NCBI GenBank assembly: GCA_001953115.1
Contig: LSSL01006956.1
Coordinates: 1 to 47,261, forward strand
Length of the DNA stretch: 47,261 bases
Direction of reading: 5' to 3'
Source: Smittium mucronatum
Taxonomy: Eukaryota; Kickxellomycota; Harpellomycetes; Harpellales; Legeriomycetaceae
In this document: piece by piece, positions 25,540 through 35,899 of the stretch
How positions within the stretch are numbered: the stretch's first letter is position 1
How the letters are laid out: each line of letters opens with the position of its first letter
Notes under the pieces: model-generated
The model's database searches: none
What the model was told of the DNA's origin: nothing
The model's input: the letters and a program-made list of their open reading frames with translations, nothing else
Program-made: the position numbers and the translations under genes

Positions 25540-25932
25540 TAAGGGTAAATAGATATTCAAGCCATGAGATATCAGTCGCCATTAGCAAGTCATTATAACT
25601 TGTCGAGACATAAAGGGAATATCGATTGATGGTAAAAATAGATACATTCTGTGCCATTTCATGTAAAAGATAGCGATTCAATTGTAAATAGGCTACTCAG
25701 GTACTTTAAGGATTCTTCTAAGCCGTTTAAATTAAACTTAATCATCATAAATCTTCACATTATATCAAAATTGATCAAATTTCCAGCAAAAGATACACTG
25801 CTTAAAGCTAAGGAGATAAGATACATTTTTGTAGCACACATAGGGATATCATCCGACTCTATTTCGTCTCAAGACTTTTGGTCTAATTACAATATGTTCG
25901 GTGCATATTACAACTTGTCCTACACATCGTGA
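25540..25932 (+). pseudogene. Possible tyrosine recombinase C-terminal remnant
   Basis: The frame 25,651-25,932 (93 residues) ends IGISSDSISSQDFWSNYNMF then GAYYNLS. The C-termini of DIRS/Ngaro recombinases usually read 'I..HANWSS.STF.KYY', with the catalytic Tyr in that last block, so the SQDFWSNYNMFGAYYN segment is a plausible match. The HxxR box that should precede it is not recognisable (VAHIGIS gives only a candidate His). The upstream part carries a stop at 25,667-25,669 in another register. The call is tentative and leans on position downstream of RT and RNase H. Confidence 0.35.
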
Positions 25933-26043
25933 AAAAACATCACTCAAGCGATAATTTCTCTGGAGCCACTTAATATGAACCCATCCAATGGAGTATAATT
26001 TAAGGATGGCTTAGTTTCAGAAAAAAATTTAAAAATATTATAT

Positions 26044-26225
26044 TAGGAATGGATTCATTAAGCCCCACCCTCCAAATTAACTATTGTAATTAAAACTTTG
26101 CGAAGTGGTATCAAAGGTATTGAGAATGAGATTTTAATCAGATTAAAAAAGTATTTATTCTTTTATTTGTAATTTTGATGATTTATAAATAAATGAATAT
26201 AAAATTTAGTATGAACCCATTCCTA
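26044..26225. repeat. Imperfect inverted repeat, 15-base arms
   Basis: The arm taggaatggattcat (26,044-26,058) pairs with atgaacccattccta (26,211-26,225) with one mismatch over 15 bases, enclosing about 150 bases. It lies shortly after the end of the retroelement remnants, so it could be a terminal structure or an unrelated small element. Confidence 0.6.
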
Positions 26226-26391
26226 GTATAATATTGGTTAATAGTCTTCCAAAACTAAATTAGCCTAGGAGTATATCATAAATAAAACGTCTGGATTATC
26301 AAATAATTTACCCTATTACTATTTTCGTCTGCTTTGATTTTCAAATTTATGCAAAAGTATTTAGACATATTTCATACGATATTTGGATAGA

Positions 26392-26406
26392 GGGGGGGGG
26401 GGGGGG
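26392..26406. repeat. Poly-G tract (G15)
   Basis: Fifteen consecutive G, the longest G/C homopolymer in the window. Confidence 0.95.
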
Positions 26407-27082
26407 AGTATAATTTTGTGCAGTTATAAATATAGGTTTTAGTGTCTGGGAGCTATATCTTCTTTATTATTCACAATATCGAAGAGTATTTATCGATTAG
26501 AAAAGATAGAGTTCAGATTCCTAAGTGAAAAAATATAAAACAATTTCCATTAATAAGTGGGATATAACCTCACTAGAATACTGTTATAAGGTTAAATTAT
26601 TAGAATTAATCTATCTCCGTTGTAATTATACTTTTTTGGAAAGTCGCTCGCAATAATTTACAGATATATGTTTCCGTAGATTTGAGACTTAAAAGTGTTA
26701 ATTTGCAAGTTAGGACTATGTAAACGTTTAATCCAAGGGGACCTTGTTTATTTTTTAAAAAATAAAATAAAAAAGCGTGATTAAAGAGCCAATATTTTGC
26801 TAAAAGCAACCTCGATATAAATTCTTGATTGTTATAGGCTGTTATTTTCTTAAACAAAAAGATTTTAGATCCAGTACCCAGCGAATAGGAGGCGGAGGTT
26901 TCCCCAAAAAATACTTTGAAAAATAGGGTCAGGAGAAATGTTGAAATTGATCACGTAAATACCCATCGAATAATCGTAGTGTTAATTTATGGTTTTAGTG
27001 GTTATAAGCACGGTTAAAATATAGGAAGCTAAATTCTCGATTTACTGAAAATAATATAAAACAACCCGATCAATAAAAGAAA

Positions 27083-28128
27083 ATGTCCATCCAAACAGAG
27101 AGAAATCAGGAAGCGACTGTATATATTGGAAATCTGGATGAACGGGTTACTGCGCAGCTTATTTGGGAATTGATGGTCCAAGCTGGTCCAGTAGGTTGAT
27201 ATTTTTTTGTATTTTCAAACTTCGTCTATATTGTTGCTGTCTTCATATCACTAAAAAAAACAACACTTTCTCCCATCAAATTCCTGTTTGTTTAAAATTC
27301 CTTTTATTATTTCTTAGTTAATGTCCATCTTCCAAAAGATCGCGTAACTCAGATGACCCAAGGTTATGGATTTTGCGAATTTCAATCCGAGGAAGACGCG
27401 TCTTATGCTGTAAACATAATGAACATGACCAAATTGTATGGAAAACCAATTAGAGTTAATAAGGCAAGCATCTAGTTTTCATCTTATTTAAGTTGCACAA
27501 TATTATAATTAAAATTTTATCTTTTTTTTTTTTTTTAAAAAAAAAGGCTTTGGCAGACAAAAAGCCAATTGATATTGGTGCGAATTTGTTTATTAGCAAT
27601 CTAGATCCAGATCTTGATGAAAAAGCTCTTTTCGACACCTTCATGTGTTTTGGCCCAATAGTACTGACCCCCAAAATAGTTAGAGATACAGAAACAGGGA
27701 ATTCAAAGGGATATGCATTTATCTGCTTTGATTCTTTTGAAGCATCTGATTCCGCTATATCAGCCATGGACGGCCAATACCTCGGCTCAAAGAAAATTTC
27801 TGTCGACTATGCAATCAAAAAGGACGGGAAAGGTGAAAAACACGGTTCAGCTGCTGAGCGTCTGCTCGCTGCCCAGGCCAAAAAGAATCACGTTCCATCA
27901 AATGAGTCTCAATTTCCAATTCCTGGTTCCCAGGGTTACTCTCAATATCCGCCTGCTATTCCTCAAGGATACCCTCAAATGCAATACACCAATCCACCCC
28001 CGCAAAACAACATGCAATATCCAATAAATATGAATATGAGTATGAATCAAATACCTGCACCAAACCAAATAGGTATGGCGCCTCCATATCAACAGCCTTA
28101 CCAAAGGCAGCAGCAATATCCATACTAA
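27083..28128 (+). CDS. HSH49: U2 snRNP SF3b subunit 4 (SF3B4 / Hsh49 / SAP49)
   Basis: Three exons: 27083-27194, 27318-27463 and 27547-28128, giving 279 residues. Two RRMs are followed by a Pro/Gln/Met/Tyr-rich tail. RRM1 (about 12-86) has RNP2 VYIGNL (13-18) and RNP1 QGYGFCEF (52-59), and ends [14 protein letters not shown]2 (about 98-175) has LFISNL and SKGYAFICF. The C-terminal RRM end [15 protein letters not shown] is the SF3B4 signature. The tail is shorter than in human SF3B4 (424 residues) and nearer the yeast protein. SF3B4 contacts SF3B2 and the pre-mRNA near the branch site in the U2 snRNP. Intron 1 is GT-AG (donor GTTGAT). Intron 2 is GC-AG, needed to keep the conserved RVNK-A junction. 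The gene converges on RPA1 with 208 bases between the stops. Confidence 0.97.
27464..27546 (+). other. GC-AG intron in SF3B4
   Basis: An 83-base intron with donor AAG|GCAAGC and acceptor AAAAAAG|GCT preceded by a long T run. Reading through it meets an in-frame TAG eleven bases in. The only nearby GT donor (nine bases upstream) would delete the conserved Val-Asn-Lys of the RVNKA junction. The donor fits the strong AG|GCAAGT consensus typical of the minor class of U2-type GC-AG introns. Confidence 0.8.
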
Positions 28129-28336
28129 GAAATATTGTAAAAAAAAGGTCATTATTAGTCTTTTTCTGTAACTGTGAATTTGATACCAATTTTTTTAAAT
28201 TCATAGATTAATTCTTAAAAATGTATATTTAATATGTGCTTATTTCAGTTTATGGCTATTAAATTCTATTATTTCATTATTCGCCTTTAATAAAAATAAT
28301 ATCTATGAATATTTGTTATATTTCGCTACCCGAATA

Positions 28337-31300
28337 TCAACCTAAATTGGCATATTCCAATTCAATCTTCTTATTATTAAAGTTTGCACTATTGGACATT
28401 AGAGCTGAGTCTATTCTGAGCCTAGGTTTGTTTTTTCTACTGGGATTCTTGTCCTGAACTCCAATTTTATCGTCCTACAACATACAACATACAACACATC
28501 ATAATTATATTTACATCAAGTTAGGTTCAGTAACTCCTAAAATGAATGGAATATATAACCAAAACCTACCAGCAAAGTGATACACATAAGATACTCTTTT
28601 CCTATTACAGACGACAAGACATTTAAGACTTTGTTCTCTTCATTTTTATCCTCTAAATCTTTTGGTGATATTCCCAAAATACTCTACATGTTATAAAAAG
28701 TTGGATAACCTCAGTCAAGTATCAAGAGAAGATATTCAGCTTTTGTTGATCTCACAATAAAAAAACATAATAATTTCATATCAACAAAAAGAAAGAGTGC
28801 ATAAGAATATTACTTACAGGGATTGACTCAAAGCTACATGACACCCAATCACTAGCTGATCCATCGTCTATGTTAAATTCAAGATCAAACACCGTAACCT
28901 TCTCTGTACTAAAAATGAAATCCACTTTACAGCTCGTGCATTTATATTTGCCATCGGAAGCTCCAGGTGTGATCTCCTCGAGTATTTTCTGACAGCGGGT
29001 GTCTATTTTTAATTACATGGAGAGGTTATTAAATATTCTATACAATGCTTCGGATATTTTTATATATTTTTTTTAATTTTTATTATCTAATGACAGATTT
29101 AATTACGAGCTGTCTTGATAAATCCCAAATCACTCATATTAGAAGATATATCGTCAACTAGAGGCTTTCTGATATCCCTTATATATGCATTAATATATGA
29201 CATTCTTTCTTTATAAGCGTGTATCAAATAAACGGGCTTTTGAAGGTTTGGAGATGATAAAAAGCCTGTTATCGTATTCACTGATAAAAAAATGACAAAA
29301 GATTATTTAAATTAAAAAAATAGTCACTTTTTTTTACCTACCAACATACAAGAAAGCATTATTCTCTGGATACGCATTTATGAAAACCGAGTCCTCTTCC
29401 CCAATTGATTTTAATCCCCCGACAACTATTATTTGTTGAGGGAGTAGGCGTGCTACCTCGTCGCTCAAGCTCTTCCAAAATGTTACGTTAGTGTTACCTA
29501 TCCGTAAAACAATAAATTTAAAGCCAGAAACAATTTTACATAAAATACAAAAACTTACCAGTCGCATCTTCCAAATGAACAACCCTCCTAGAGCAGCTTA
29601 TTCCATTCTCATATTTTGGTATCTATATAAAAGTCGAAATAGTTAAAATTTCCAACTTTTTGATATATCGAACAACCTACGTTCTCTGTTACGTATTTGA
29701 CTGTTCCTACAATCAAGAATTCACTGTCTGCTACAATGTCTTTTATAAAGATTCTTTTTTTCTAAAAAGGTTGAGAAAACGTCTTTAATCAGCGTCAAAA
29801 GTTCAGTATCAAAGTTTATTAGAAGAGCTATGGCGAATCAGATTTAATTACAATATTAACTGGACCGTTCACTAAAACCAATTCATTCGAACCAGTGTTT
29901 TTCAGAACCTAGCGAAGTACATAATCTTAAAATTATCATCAATGAAGCAGAAGATAAGTCGTTTAAAAAAAGAATTTATAAAACTATCTTGAAAAGAGCA
30001 ATGGATTTTATAACCTCACTTCCTAGTTCTACATTACGATGTTGTTTTTTTTGGTAGAATAAAATCGACTTTGAATTTAATTCCAAAAATATTCTCCTTC
30101 GTTTTTCAAAGCTGCCTGAGAACTGATTCCCCACTGTCGCATTCCAAATCCCTAGATATCCACCCTAGATTTGCAATTAATTTCAAATAAAGATTGTTTT
30201 AAAATTGGAGTTCTATTTCTAGTTGATAAAAATTTAGTTGGTCCGCTGAGAGAAAAAAAAATACCTCATCTATAAGATCAGCGAGGTTTGTATCATATTC
30301 CCAAAGAGTTAACTCAACATCGAATGACTCGCCGAATTCGTTTAAAATCTCTCCGTATACACATCTTTGCTTCCTAGATAGTCCATGCATGTTACGATAG
30401 TTGTTCATAACAGCACTTCCATAATTGCTATATACAGTGTGGATTCCAGAGAGTTCCCAGTCTTCAGAAAATTTTTCAGTGATATTAGAGTCTATAGACT
30501 TTATGTAAATCCAAAATTGGTTATTTTGGCATTGTGTTATACGATCGGGGATGTATCTTTTTAATTCTATGTTCCAGACAACTCCAAACATTTCGCTTAT
30601 AAAATTTGCATCGTTTTGTTCGTTTATGATTCTTTTGTTTAAACTTATAGAGCCATCGAGTGTTTTTCTCTTTTTCTCTGGTTGAAAATTGTTATCCATA
30701 ATATCTACAGCTTGGCTTATTTCAGAAATTAAAAATACTATTTTCGCGCTAGGCAGAATAAATTTATTTTCATAGCTTTCAGTTTCTTCATTAGTGGTAT
30801 TTCTCATTTCTCTGGATTCTATATCTGTTATCCTAATTTTCCTCTGATTAAAAATTATAATATTAATATTGTAATTAATTTTTTAACGGAAATAAATTAT
30901 ATTTTGGTTATTAAATAATAATGATATTATGATGTGATTGAGACTGAGATATTCTTACATTGCTTTTAAAAAACCATCCAAAATTTGAATTCTCAATCAT
31001 ATCCCAATATCTTTGATTGGAAAATAATTTGATTGATATCCCATTTTTAGAATGCTGATCATCGGTCGAGTCGCTACTGGCCTCCAGAATCCAAATCCGT
31101 ATTTTCCAAAAAGAAAATAATTAGTTTTTAATATGACATATGTATATAAGAAGAAGTGAGCTTATATGAAAATCTCTCGTCTTGCTTAAGCGAGCTTCGA
31201 ATCGATAGTTCAAAGTACAAATTCCTAGCAGATTTGGAATTCAGAATATAAACAGGATTCTTCCCATCTAGTTAAATTTAATACGAGGTACTTTACGTAT

Positions 31301-31353
31301 AGATCTGCAGCTTGGTAATTTTTTAAAATAAAAAAACTAACATTTTTTCCCAT
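28337..31353 (-). CDS. RFA1: Replication protein A large subunit, divergent (RPA1 / RFA1 / RPA70)
   Basis: Thirteen exons, read from high to low: 31353-31292, 31224-31138, 31076-30959, 30843-30265, 30164-30015, 29908-29852, 29761-29681, 29622-29559, 29497-29342, 29280-29107, 29002-28818, 28683-28570 and 28474-28337, giving about 654 residues (family 610-650). Single-stranded DNA-binding subunit of the RPA trimer in replication, repair and recombination. The N-terminal OB domain has LSIRSSLKQDERFSYKL, matching the NIRP...RYRLL strand. DBD-A starts near DWELSGIHTVYSN. DBD-B contains RRVVHLEDATGNTNVTFWKS. DBD-C has a zinc ribbon, then WVSCSFES, then SILGISPKDLEDKNEENK; the C-terminus aligns with the DESRIKATVMDV region. 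The ribbon reads H510-x2-C513...C531-x2-C534 where Cys is expected first. Exons 4-13 are well supported except the exon 5/6 junction (donor at 30,014 is weak, GTTATA). Exons 1-3 are less certain. Overall sequence similarity is low for this family. Confidence 0.87.
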
Positions 31354-31424
31354 TTATAAATTCGATGTTTTCCTTGTTTTCTAACTTGAGTGCAAAATAA
31401 AAGTTGAAAGAATTTTTTTAAAAC

Positions 31425-31753
31425 TTAAGAGTTTTTTAGACCAAAAAATAGAATTCCCAATACCGAGCTTTCCACTTCTGAAAGGAGAATCGGTATAGTG
31501 ATTCCGGAACCGTGTTTTGACATTATTTTGCACACAGTAGCACATACATCAGACCTTAAAAGAGAGATTACGACACATAATCATTGAAAGTAGAAAATGC
31601 TTACTACAAATATTAACAATGACATGAGATAATATAAAATGATATTTACCACGAAAACCGAATTTTGGACCTCTGAAATTCATCTCTCTTGTGGCCCATT
31701 TTTATTGCTACTAATTTTTGATAAGAAAAATCTATCAGACTTGCAAAATCCAT
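31425..31753 (-). CDS. Small unidentified reading frame upstream of RPA1
   Basis: Possible two-exon gene: exon 31753-31650 (MDFASLIDFSYQKLV...), a GTAAAT...AAG intron, then exon 31554-31425 ending TAA, for 77 residues. The second exon (SDVCATVCKIMSKHGSGITI...) is clearly less AT-rich than its flanks, which suggests coding, and includes a hydrophobic stretch. The stop lies 71 bases upstream of the RPA1 start on the same strand. I could not match it to a family. The second exon area is also open on the plus strand (PNTELSTSERRIGIVIPEP), so orientation is not proven. An alternative is that these exons belong to a longer RPA1 N-terminus. Confidence 0.27.
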
Positions 31754-32165
31754 TTAGAAAAATTTGAATCAAGTGTTAGCTGACGTTTTTTAAGTAAGAT
31801 GAAAATATTTTTGTTTATAAAATTTGAAAATCGGAATGATTATAACCAAACTTTTGTTAATATTAGCTATATTATAGCATCATCTCCAAAATTGACTATT
31901 TATTTTAGACTCAGATATATATGTAAATGGAGGATTCTGTTTGAACATAACTTTTTTACTACAATATTTATTGGCTCATTTATATGAGGTTAATTGATGG
32001 GATTAGTTTTAAAATTTGGCCAATTATATCATAAGTGGCTATTCAAGCTGAAAACACTTGGATCATAATTGCCTATTATACTAGCTCTTTAAGCTTTTAG
32101 GACCGGGTGTACAAAAATTGGCCTCAGGTAAGTTCTGCAAATGACTAGGTGAGGAATGGTGTTGG

Positions 32166-32181
32166 AAGTGCTGCAGCACTT
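32166..32181. repeat. Perfect 16-base palindrome
   Basis: AAGTGCTGCAGCACTT is a perfect dyad centred on a PstI-like CTGCAG. It could be a dimeric protein-binding site or the remnant of a mobile-element end; no context settles this. Confidence 0.85.
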
Positions 32182-32359
32182 ATTTATGCTGCGTGAAAAG
32201 CCAAAATACTAAACAGAAAGGATACAAATGATTAAAGGATTATTGGATAGACACGGTTTCCCAATCGGGTTTTTATCCGAATCTATTCAGTTGTTCCTCG
32301 TTAGTCATAATCACCAAAAAATAGCAGACACAAATATAACAAAGGTATAATTGTGTGTT

Positions 32360-32386
32360 GTGGCTATGGTATAAAAACATAGCCAC
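32360..32386. repeat. Hairpin with 9-bp stem
   Basis: GTGGCTATG (32,360-32,368) and CATAGCCAC (32,378-32,386) form a perfect 9-bp stem around a 9-base A-rich loop. It lies about 180 bases from the palindrome at 32,166, in the same less AT-rich patch. Confidence 0.85.
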
Positions 32387-35383
32387 TTTCCGCTTTTGGA
32401 GGGAGGATAATATTTTTCAGGAATTTTGTTTAAACTATTTTTTAGATTAGAGCCAATTTTTATTATTAAAATTATCCATGAAAACAATAAGTAAAATTAA
32501 AACCAAAGTGGAATTTTATTAATGGTTAAATATTTTTTTCGAAAAAATCAAGAAAAAGTCGACTGAATTCTGAAAATTTCACAAAATCTGGAAAAATATG
32601 ACAGATTTAATTTAATTGTTTACCATTTTTGGCCGAAAATACCGATTAAATTCCGAAATTTTTTTATCAAAATTTACTATTGGTTAAATATGTTTAAACT
32701 CAAATTTTATTTTTCAGTTAAAAATATTGTAAATAAATATTTCATTCATTCTCAATCAGAGCCGTTGTTATAAATATGCTCTTTTTATATTAAAAAAAGG
32801 ATAAATAATAAACTTCTGTTAAACACTTTCTGATATTTTGGAGTTTTACTGATTTTTTATTTGTTTACCTGAGCCTTTATGAGAAAAATATGATTTCTTT
32901 ATTAAATAATGTAACATAATTTCCATTTATGGACAATATTATAAATAAAACTGCAAAAAAAGCCTAAAAATTAAATTTGTAAGCTTATTTTAAATTCAGC
33001 ACCAATTGTTATATATAGAGCAAGGAAAAATGAGGCAATAATAACACAAAAAATATTAATTTTTTAATGGTAAAGTTTTAAAAAAATTGGAAATAAAAAG
33101 TGTTAGTCTTAAATTTCTCTCTAAACTAATTATTTTACAACAAATAATTTCCATTAAATTTAATTCAAAAAAAAATGTAATAGTTCTCAACTTTCTATTC
33201 GGTTTAAATAATGGTTTGAAAATAAAGTCATATTTTTTCACGAGGAAAGACTGCCATCACTTGCAGAAATACTGATACTTTCAAAATGATGAAGCTTTTT
33301 TATTACGCATTTATTAACCCTACCGTTTAGAAATGTTTATATTAATAGGTGAAAAAAAGCTTTTTTTTTGATAATGAAATTTTGATGATAAAGGTATAAA
33401 ATATACGTAATATTGAAGATTTTTTCATAATTATGTCTTTTAAGGTTGGATCCATATTTTAATCATTTAAAAAAAAGAGGTTATAATCCCGTATATAGTA
33501 CTTCCACAAAGCTATTCGTAACGTTAGTAGTACTAAAATAATTATTTTAAATGATTTCACATTTATAGAAGGACTTTTATTTTTTAATTGAAACAAAAGA
33601 AATAGATGAATTTGATAGAAACTTCATCTAAATATATATCAATAAAACTTGAATTTAAATTTAAATTTTAAATTTTCAAACAATTTTTTTTTCCAAAACC
33701 TTTAAAATTCAAGAAATCCAAAATAATTATTTCGCTGTTTTTTTTTGAATATAATTTTAATATGTACGAATTTAACTATAATAAATGTTATAACAGTCGA
33801 ATTATTCGTTAATTTAGGCACCCAAAAAAAATTAATATATAATTCATCAAATGGTGAAAAAATTGTTTATAAAAATACTAGTGTTTTATCAGAATAAAAT
33901 ACACAAATGATATACATTTTCTGTTAAAAATACATTAATATCAACTCATTTTTACCGTGTCATAACATAAATCATCGATTTTTTTCTGTTTTTTGATTGA
34001 AAAAAATCAACAAAACAAACTCCCTTATTTTTCTAAATAACAATAAGCTTTTTTTAATAATGCGCCATATTTTTTTTTCTTTTGGTGGGAAATTTGAAAA
34101 TACTAGGAAATTAATTAATTATAATATTGTTCATAAATGGAAATTATGTCACACGATTTATAAAGAAAACGGATTTTTCACATAAAAGTCAGGTAAACAA
34201 ATGAAAAATTTGGAGAACTCCAAAAGATCAGAAAATGTTTAGAAGATCAAATAATTTCTTGAAAAGCCTGAAATCCGTTTAAAACTTCAGAATTTTATTA
34301 TTAACCATAGATAAGTGATAATTTTATAAAAAAGTACATCTTCTTATTACTTTTAAAGTGTTTTTAGAGGTTAAGAAAGTTTTTTGTTTCACCTAGTAAA
34401 AAAATAATAAGCTTTAAGTGAAATCTTATTTTTTCTTTATAACTTCTTCCAAAAGCGGGTAAAAATTATACAAGGTAACAATTTTAACTATATAAAAAAT
34501 ACCATAATAAAAAGAGGAATAAAAAGATTACATTTAAGAAATCTGATGTTTTTATGATTTTGCTAAAAAAAATTATAGTTATGCTTGTTTATTTTCAAAA
34601 TAATAAGGATTTAAATATTTTTCATATGTATTTTACAGGGCCCAAAAAAAGAAATACTGAAAAAAGGATATAAATAATATCGTTTATAAACTTATTTTTT
34701 TCTCTTTTATTATAAAGATAAGTTAAAAAAAAATCATCTGTGTCAAATAATCATATTTTAATTTGGGTAATAAGTTTAAAAATTGGCCTTATTTAAATAT
34801 AAAAATAAAAGGTTTTTTTAAAACACCTCCATCATCCTAAAAAATATATTTATCCGTTTATTTTTTGGTAAATATCATAAATGAAGTTTTTCCCCCCAAT
34901 ATATTAGTTTTAATAATAATAAAACCCTATATTTATTGAAAATTTTATTACTCTTTTTATATAGTTTTTTTAAAAAAATAAAAAAAATCATCAAAAAATA
35001 CTTTTTCTTAAGTTTAAAATATTAGCTTCAAAAAAAAACAGCAAATTTCAGGCCTTTATCTCCAGAGTTTTTTTCTTTCACTTTATAAAAACCAAATTAA
35101 TATATTTAAAAGACCACTTTCCCACCCACTAAATTTTTTTAAAAAGAGTTTAAACAGGTTTTATAAATTTTAATAAGTAAGTATTTTTTTAGCATAACTA
35201 ATTATTATGATAAAAAAAAGCTACACTAGTAAAAAATATTTTATATAATTAATTTTGATTAATTAATAGAATCAAATCATTCTAAATCTTTACAAAAATG
35301 AAAATAAAAACAAAAAATAATCTTCAATCATAATTTGTGAAATAATTTGCGTAATTTTATCGGTATTTAAGACCAGTAATGGA

Positions 35384-35394
35384 GGGGGGGGGGG
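35384..35394. repeat. Poly-G tract (G11)
   Basis: Eleven consecutive G in a very AT-rich intergenic stretch. Confidence 0.95.
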
Positions 35395-35899
35395 ATGAAA
35401 TGTATCAAAAAATATTTCTACATATTAACACAGACCTTGCCAAAATAATGACAGCCCAAGTTATACAAAGCGAATATAAATGCAGTTTTAAAATAAATAT
35501 ATATTTTTGTGTTAAAAAAAGAAGTGTTAATATAAATAAAAATAAAAATCCTCTTTTATTTTTACGTTTTAAGAATTTAACTGATTTTACCATAACAATC
35601 TAGTACATAACCCTATAAATTCTGGTTAATATTATAAAATAAAGGTCCAAAAAAAAGGAGGGATATATTTCAAACTAAAATTATACTATATCAAAGACAT
35701 CCAAATCTGAGATGTCCTGGAAGATTTAGTGGGTGAAAAAAAAACGCCCCATGAATAAATTAAACTAGAAAAATAACATAAATGATAATTATTAAGTTAA
35801 ATCTATGTTTGAATATTCAATTTAAAAAATAATAAATCAGAATTTTTGTGTATTCGATGAGCTCCAAATATAATATTATGTATTTTATCAGGATTAAAA

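Larger units (their letters stand above)
22400..26000 (+). mobile_element. Decayed DIRS-type (tyrosine recombinase) retroelement
   Basis: A plus-strand region with more complex composition than its surroundings and many short open frames in shifting registers. Recognisable parts come in DIRS order: reverse transcriptase remnants (about 22.7-23.3 kb), an RNase H-like part (about 23.3-23.55 kb), unidentified coding-like pieces (24.0-25.1 kb), and a possible tyrosine-recombinase C-terminus (to 25,932). Multiple stops and frameshifts show it is dead. Terminal repeats were not located, so the ends given are approximate. DIRS elements integrate with a tyrosine recombinase rather than a DDE integrase and are common in early-diverging fungi, amoebae and animals. 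The class call rests on the RT thumb/connection and RNase H motifs recalled from the family, not on a search. Confidence 0.6.
26000..27082. other. Intergenic region upstream of SF3B4
   Basis: AT-rich with no supported gene. It contains a G15 run (26,392-26,406), an inverted repeat (arms 26,044-26,058 and 26,211-26,225), and a minus-strand open frame of 83 codons (26,606-26,857) without recognisable motif. It presumably includes the SF3B4 promoter. Confidence 0.55.

Noticed and set aside
27898..28204. Minus-strand frames under the SF3B4 tail
   Set aside because: Antisense shadows of the Pro/Gln-rich C-terminus of SF3B4.
29334..29582. Apparent gene starting MFIWKMRLVSF
   Set aside because: The first part is read-through of an intron between RPA1 exons 8 and 9; only the piece from GNTNVTFW onward is coding.
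28337..31353. MEIOB (meiotic OB-fold protein) instead of RPA1
   Set aside because: Domain order, the SILG...LEDKNEE segment after DBD-C and the presence of an N-terminal OB domain fit RPA1 better; MEIOB is shorter.
31425..31753. Idea that the small frame is a Rad9/Hus1-type clamp protein
   Set aside because: A weak resemblance around ESSVLGILFF needed large gaps, and the expected following strands could not be found.
35379..35603. 74-codon plus-strand open frame
   Set aside because: It begins inside the G11 tract and then becomes Lys/Asn/Ile-rich with no motif; explained by base composition.
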